29,729 bases of DNA from CAVRZY01 sp963725415 (lineage in GTDB: Bacteria; Acidobacteriota; Terriglobia; Bryobacterales; Bryobacteraceae). The stretch covers positions 1 to 29,729 of the forward strand of contig CAVRZY010000305.1 in assembly GCA_963725415.1 (NCBI GenBank), in the 5' to 3' direction. Within the stretch, counting starts at the first letter, position 1. Each line of letters begins with the position of its first letter. This document shows positions 27,896-29,729 of the stretch, piece by piece. The position numbers were made by a program, and so were the translations under genes. The notes below the pieces were generated by a model, which had not been told where the DNA came from, did no database searches, and saw nothing but the letters and a program-made list of their open reading frames with translations.

Positions 27896-27909
27896 GGGAG
27901 GCGCCTCCC
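27896..27909. promoter_or_regulatory. 14-bp perfect palindrome over the kinase ribosome site
   Basis: The sequence gggaggcgcctccc is its own reverse complement and lies one base upstream of the kinase ATG on the minus strand. It contains the only ggagg available as a ribosome site. Pairing of the two halves, or protein binding, could limit translation or transcription. The role is inferred. Confidence 0.4.
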
Positions 27910-28121
27910 GGCCTGCCTCTCAGCGCCCCTGATCGAAATGCACGAATAGTATTGGGGTTGTTATCCGGAATTCCCAATTTGGCTTCCCGGCTGCCTTCCA
28001 ATATACACCCAACGACCTTCGTTCGAGCTGCTTCTTCCATGCTGTCCATCCGCAGCGACTCCGGTGACCTGTAGGTCTCGGGATCTGTGCTCTTCCGGCC
28101 ACGGGAAGACCTGAAACTGCC

Positions 28122-29148
28122 CTATTTCCAAGCGATTCCACCGACACCTCCCCGTCCCCTACCGCCTTGCTGTCCCGTCTGCTTCTCCTCAGCAGCCGTC
28201 TCCCGTCCGGCCGGCACCGGCAGCGCCGCGGTGCCCTCTGGGCCCCTCCGCAGCATGGTCCCGAACAGCGGCCGCGTCAGATGGCTCTCCGCCAGCAGGA
28301 GCCAGAAATACCTCGCGTGCTTGGTCAGCCGTCCCCCCGTCTTGACCAACCGCTGCTGGAGACTGGTCAAGGACCAATTGCGATCCTCTGCGGCAGCACC
28401 GGGCCCAGAGGGCACCCCCCGCCACAGGTTCCCCAGATTGTAAGCCATCACACTCAGCCACAGCCGCATCCCATTGGAGCGGAAGCGGTGGCAGGACAAA
28501 CGCGTCATCTTGACGGCCTGCTTGCCTTCCTTGATACATTGCTCCCCCCTCCCCCGCTTGTTGTAGAAGCGCACTACCGCCCGGCTGTCCGCCTCCAGGT
28601 TGGTCACGATGAACCCGACGCGGGGAAACAGCTCCCCGGTGTGGAACTCCACCTTCGCCAACACCCGCCGCGCCTTCGTCCAACTGGCCGCCTAGTACAG
28701 GAAGCCCTTGTAGCGCACCACCGGCTTCGGCCGATCAGTTCGCGGTTGATCCGCGCCAAACCGGCGAAGTTCTCCTCCTCGGCCAGCATCTCGGTTTCGA
28801 ACGACTGTAACCGCGAAGTCAGCGCTGCCCCGCGCTCCCAGATCTTCTCGGCCCGATCAGCCGGAAGGTCGGATCTTGCGAAAGCCGCTCGCAGTCGTTG
28901 ACGTCCTCGTATCCCGCCAAACGACTGTAGACCGACTGCCGCAGCAGGTCGGCGAGGGGGAACTGGGTGTTCTTCCCCCGCCGGGGATCACGGAGGTGCT
29001 GCTCGATGAACTGGCTGAAGCCCAAACGCTCGTCCAACTCGCGAACGAGAATCAGGCCGCCGTCGGAGGTGACTCGTGATCCCTGGAAATCGATCTTCAG
29101 AGAAGCGTTGAAAGAGAGCTGAAAGGGCTGGTTTTGTTTGTCACCCAT
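28122..29148 (-). pseudogene. IS1380-like transposase, internally deleted and frame-disrupted
   Basis: The N-terminal frame (29148 leftward) has SRVTSDGGLILVRELDERLG, ADLLRQSVYSRLAGYEDVND and DPTFRLIG, then shifts near 28855 to EKIWERGAALTSRLQSFETE and NFAGLARINRELIGR. There it joins, with roughly 150 or more central residues missing, to PVVRYKGFLY, a TAG stop (28693-28695), AASWTKARRVLAKVEFHTGE, VRFYNKRGRGEQ, KQAVKMTRLSCHRFRSNGM and LLLAESHLTRPLFGTMLRR. This is the order of IS1380-family transposases with the central catalytic segment deleted. Element ends could not be fixed. It cannot encode an active enzyme. Confidence 0.85.
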
Positions 29149-29356
29149 TGGGGGTGGGCCTCCGGAGCGTCTTCATCGCCTTCAAACGCCTATGGATAAA
29201 GGCGACGAAAGGCCTCAAGAGGTTATCAGTAGGCGGTCAAAACGGAAATGCGGGATAAGAGTCGTTTCATTGGCGTGGGTCCTAACCCGAGATTTCCCTT
29301 CTGGGTCCCTGAGTGTCTGACAGCGTACGCAGCATGATGCAACGAACCGAGACCCT

Positions 29357-29729
29357 TCACCGGGAACGGCCGCCGCGTCCACCTCCTCCACCACCGCCGC
29401 TGCGGCCCCCGCCGCCAGAACTCGGGGTTGACCGACTGTAGCTGCCGCCGCCGCTCGGCGCCGAGCGACTGTAGCTGCCACCTCCCCCGGAACTCGGCGC
29501 TGATCGACTGTAGCCACCGCCACTGTAACTCGGCGCCGGCCGGCTGTAGCCACCGCCACCGTAACTCGGTGTCGGCCGGCTGTAGCTGCTGCCACCTCCG
29601 CCGTAACTCGGGGCTCGCTCCCGCACGATCGGCGGGTTGATCCTCACCGGCGCCTGGCCTCCCCCTCGATACGTTTGAGGCGAAGATGTTCCCGGCTGTT
29701 CGTATCGCGGACTCGCGGAGCGTGGGGCG
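29357..29729 (-). CDS. Gly/Ser/Tyr-rich repeat protein, C-terminal part, runs off window
   Basis: The leftward frame is open from the window edge to TGA at 29359-29357, giving at least 123 residues. It begins APRSASPRYEQPGTSSPQTY and then has YRGGGQAPVRINPPIVRERA. About five repeats of the type PSYGGGGYSRP or PSSGGGGSYSRS follow, and the end is an Arg/Gly tail (GGGGRGGRSR). The repeats are low-complexity, and the tail resembles RGG-type sequence. The N-terminal domain is outside the window, so the function is unknown. A GTG at 29647 is not likely to be the start because the frame stays open upstream with similar composition. Confidence 0.65.
   Translation of the reverse strand, partial: APRSASPRYEQPGTSSPQTYRGGGQAPVRINPPIVRERAPSYGGGGSSYSRPTPSYGGGGYSRPAPSYSGGGYSRSAPSSGGGGSYSRSAPSGGGSYSRSTPSSGGGGRSGGGGGGGRGGRSR

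Noticed and set aside
29186..29206. tatggataaaggcgacgaaa resembling the inverted-repeat element end (gtggataaagt) and interior
   Set aside because: The match is short and no partner terminus is found. It is more likely the edge of the IS1380-like remnant.

Overview
The window is a GC-rich bacterial chromosome segment. The gene set suggests an Acidobacteriota member, perhaps near Solibacter/Bryobacter. The clues are a giant periplasmic-propeller hybrid histidine kinase, a Ser/Thr kinase with TolB-like and TPR regions, an AsmA-like protein in an xdhC-mocA unit, and many dispersed palindromic repeats. The lineage is inferred from gene content; no rRNA or tRNA gene is visible.

Layout. 1-212: start of rlmN, leaving the window. 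458-3939: M16 peptidase, TPM-domain protein, nucleotidyltransferase and LemA, all on +. 4034-6339: an aldehyde dehydrogenase and an FAH-family enzyme, a likely two-step end of an oxidative pentose/sugar-acid route. 6364-6909 (-): recX. 7150-9756: YtxH protein, a membrane coiled-coil protein, a PHP phosphoesterase and a HEAT-repeat protein. 9802-10620 (-): a 48-residue membrane protein and a secreted protein of unknown function. 10819-14622: xdhC, mocA and an AsmA-like gene, overlapping head to tail. 14623-15970: no intact gene; it holds hairpins, a terminal-inverted-repeat element swollen by an 83-bp tandem array, and an IS4-like transposase remnant. 15971-19628 (-): hybrid sensor kinase, divergent from a microcompartment shell gene plus acylating aldehyde dehydrogenase (19771-21885). 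22045-24279: a conserved acidic protein and recJ. 24317-25234 (-): an unrecognised protein. 25468-27894 (-): Ser/Thr kinase. 28122-29148 (-): internally deleted IS1380-like transposase. 29357-29729 (-): Gly/Ser/Tyr-rich C-terminus of a protein leaving the window.

The most interesting points are: (i) two related inverted-repeat elements, one carrying an array of near-palindromic 83-bp units, with a solo unit near rlmN; (ii) a minimal microcompartment pair (one shell hexamer plus one enzyme with an unusual C-terminal extension) facing a large sensor kinase; (iii) an 8-bp-periodic AT-rich tract next to a TATAAT box in front of a probably leaderless xdhC; (iv) five reading-frame breaks in otherwise well conserved chromosomal genes, which look more like sequence errors than decay.
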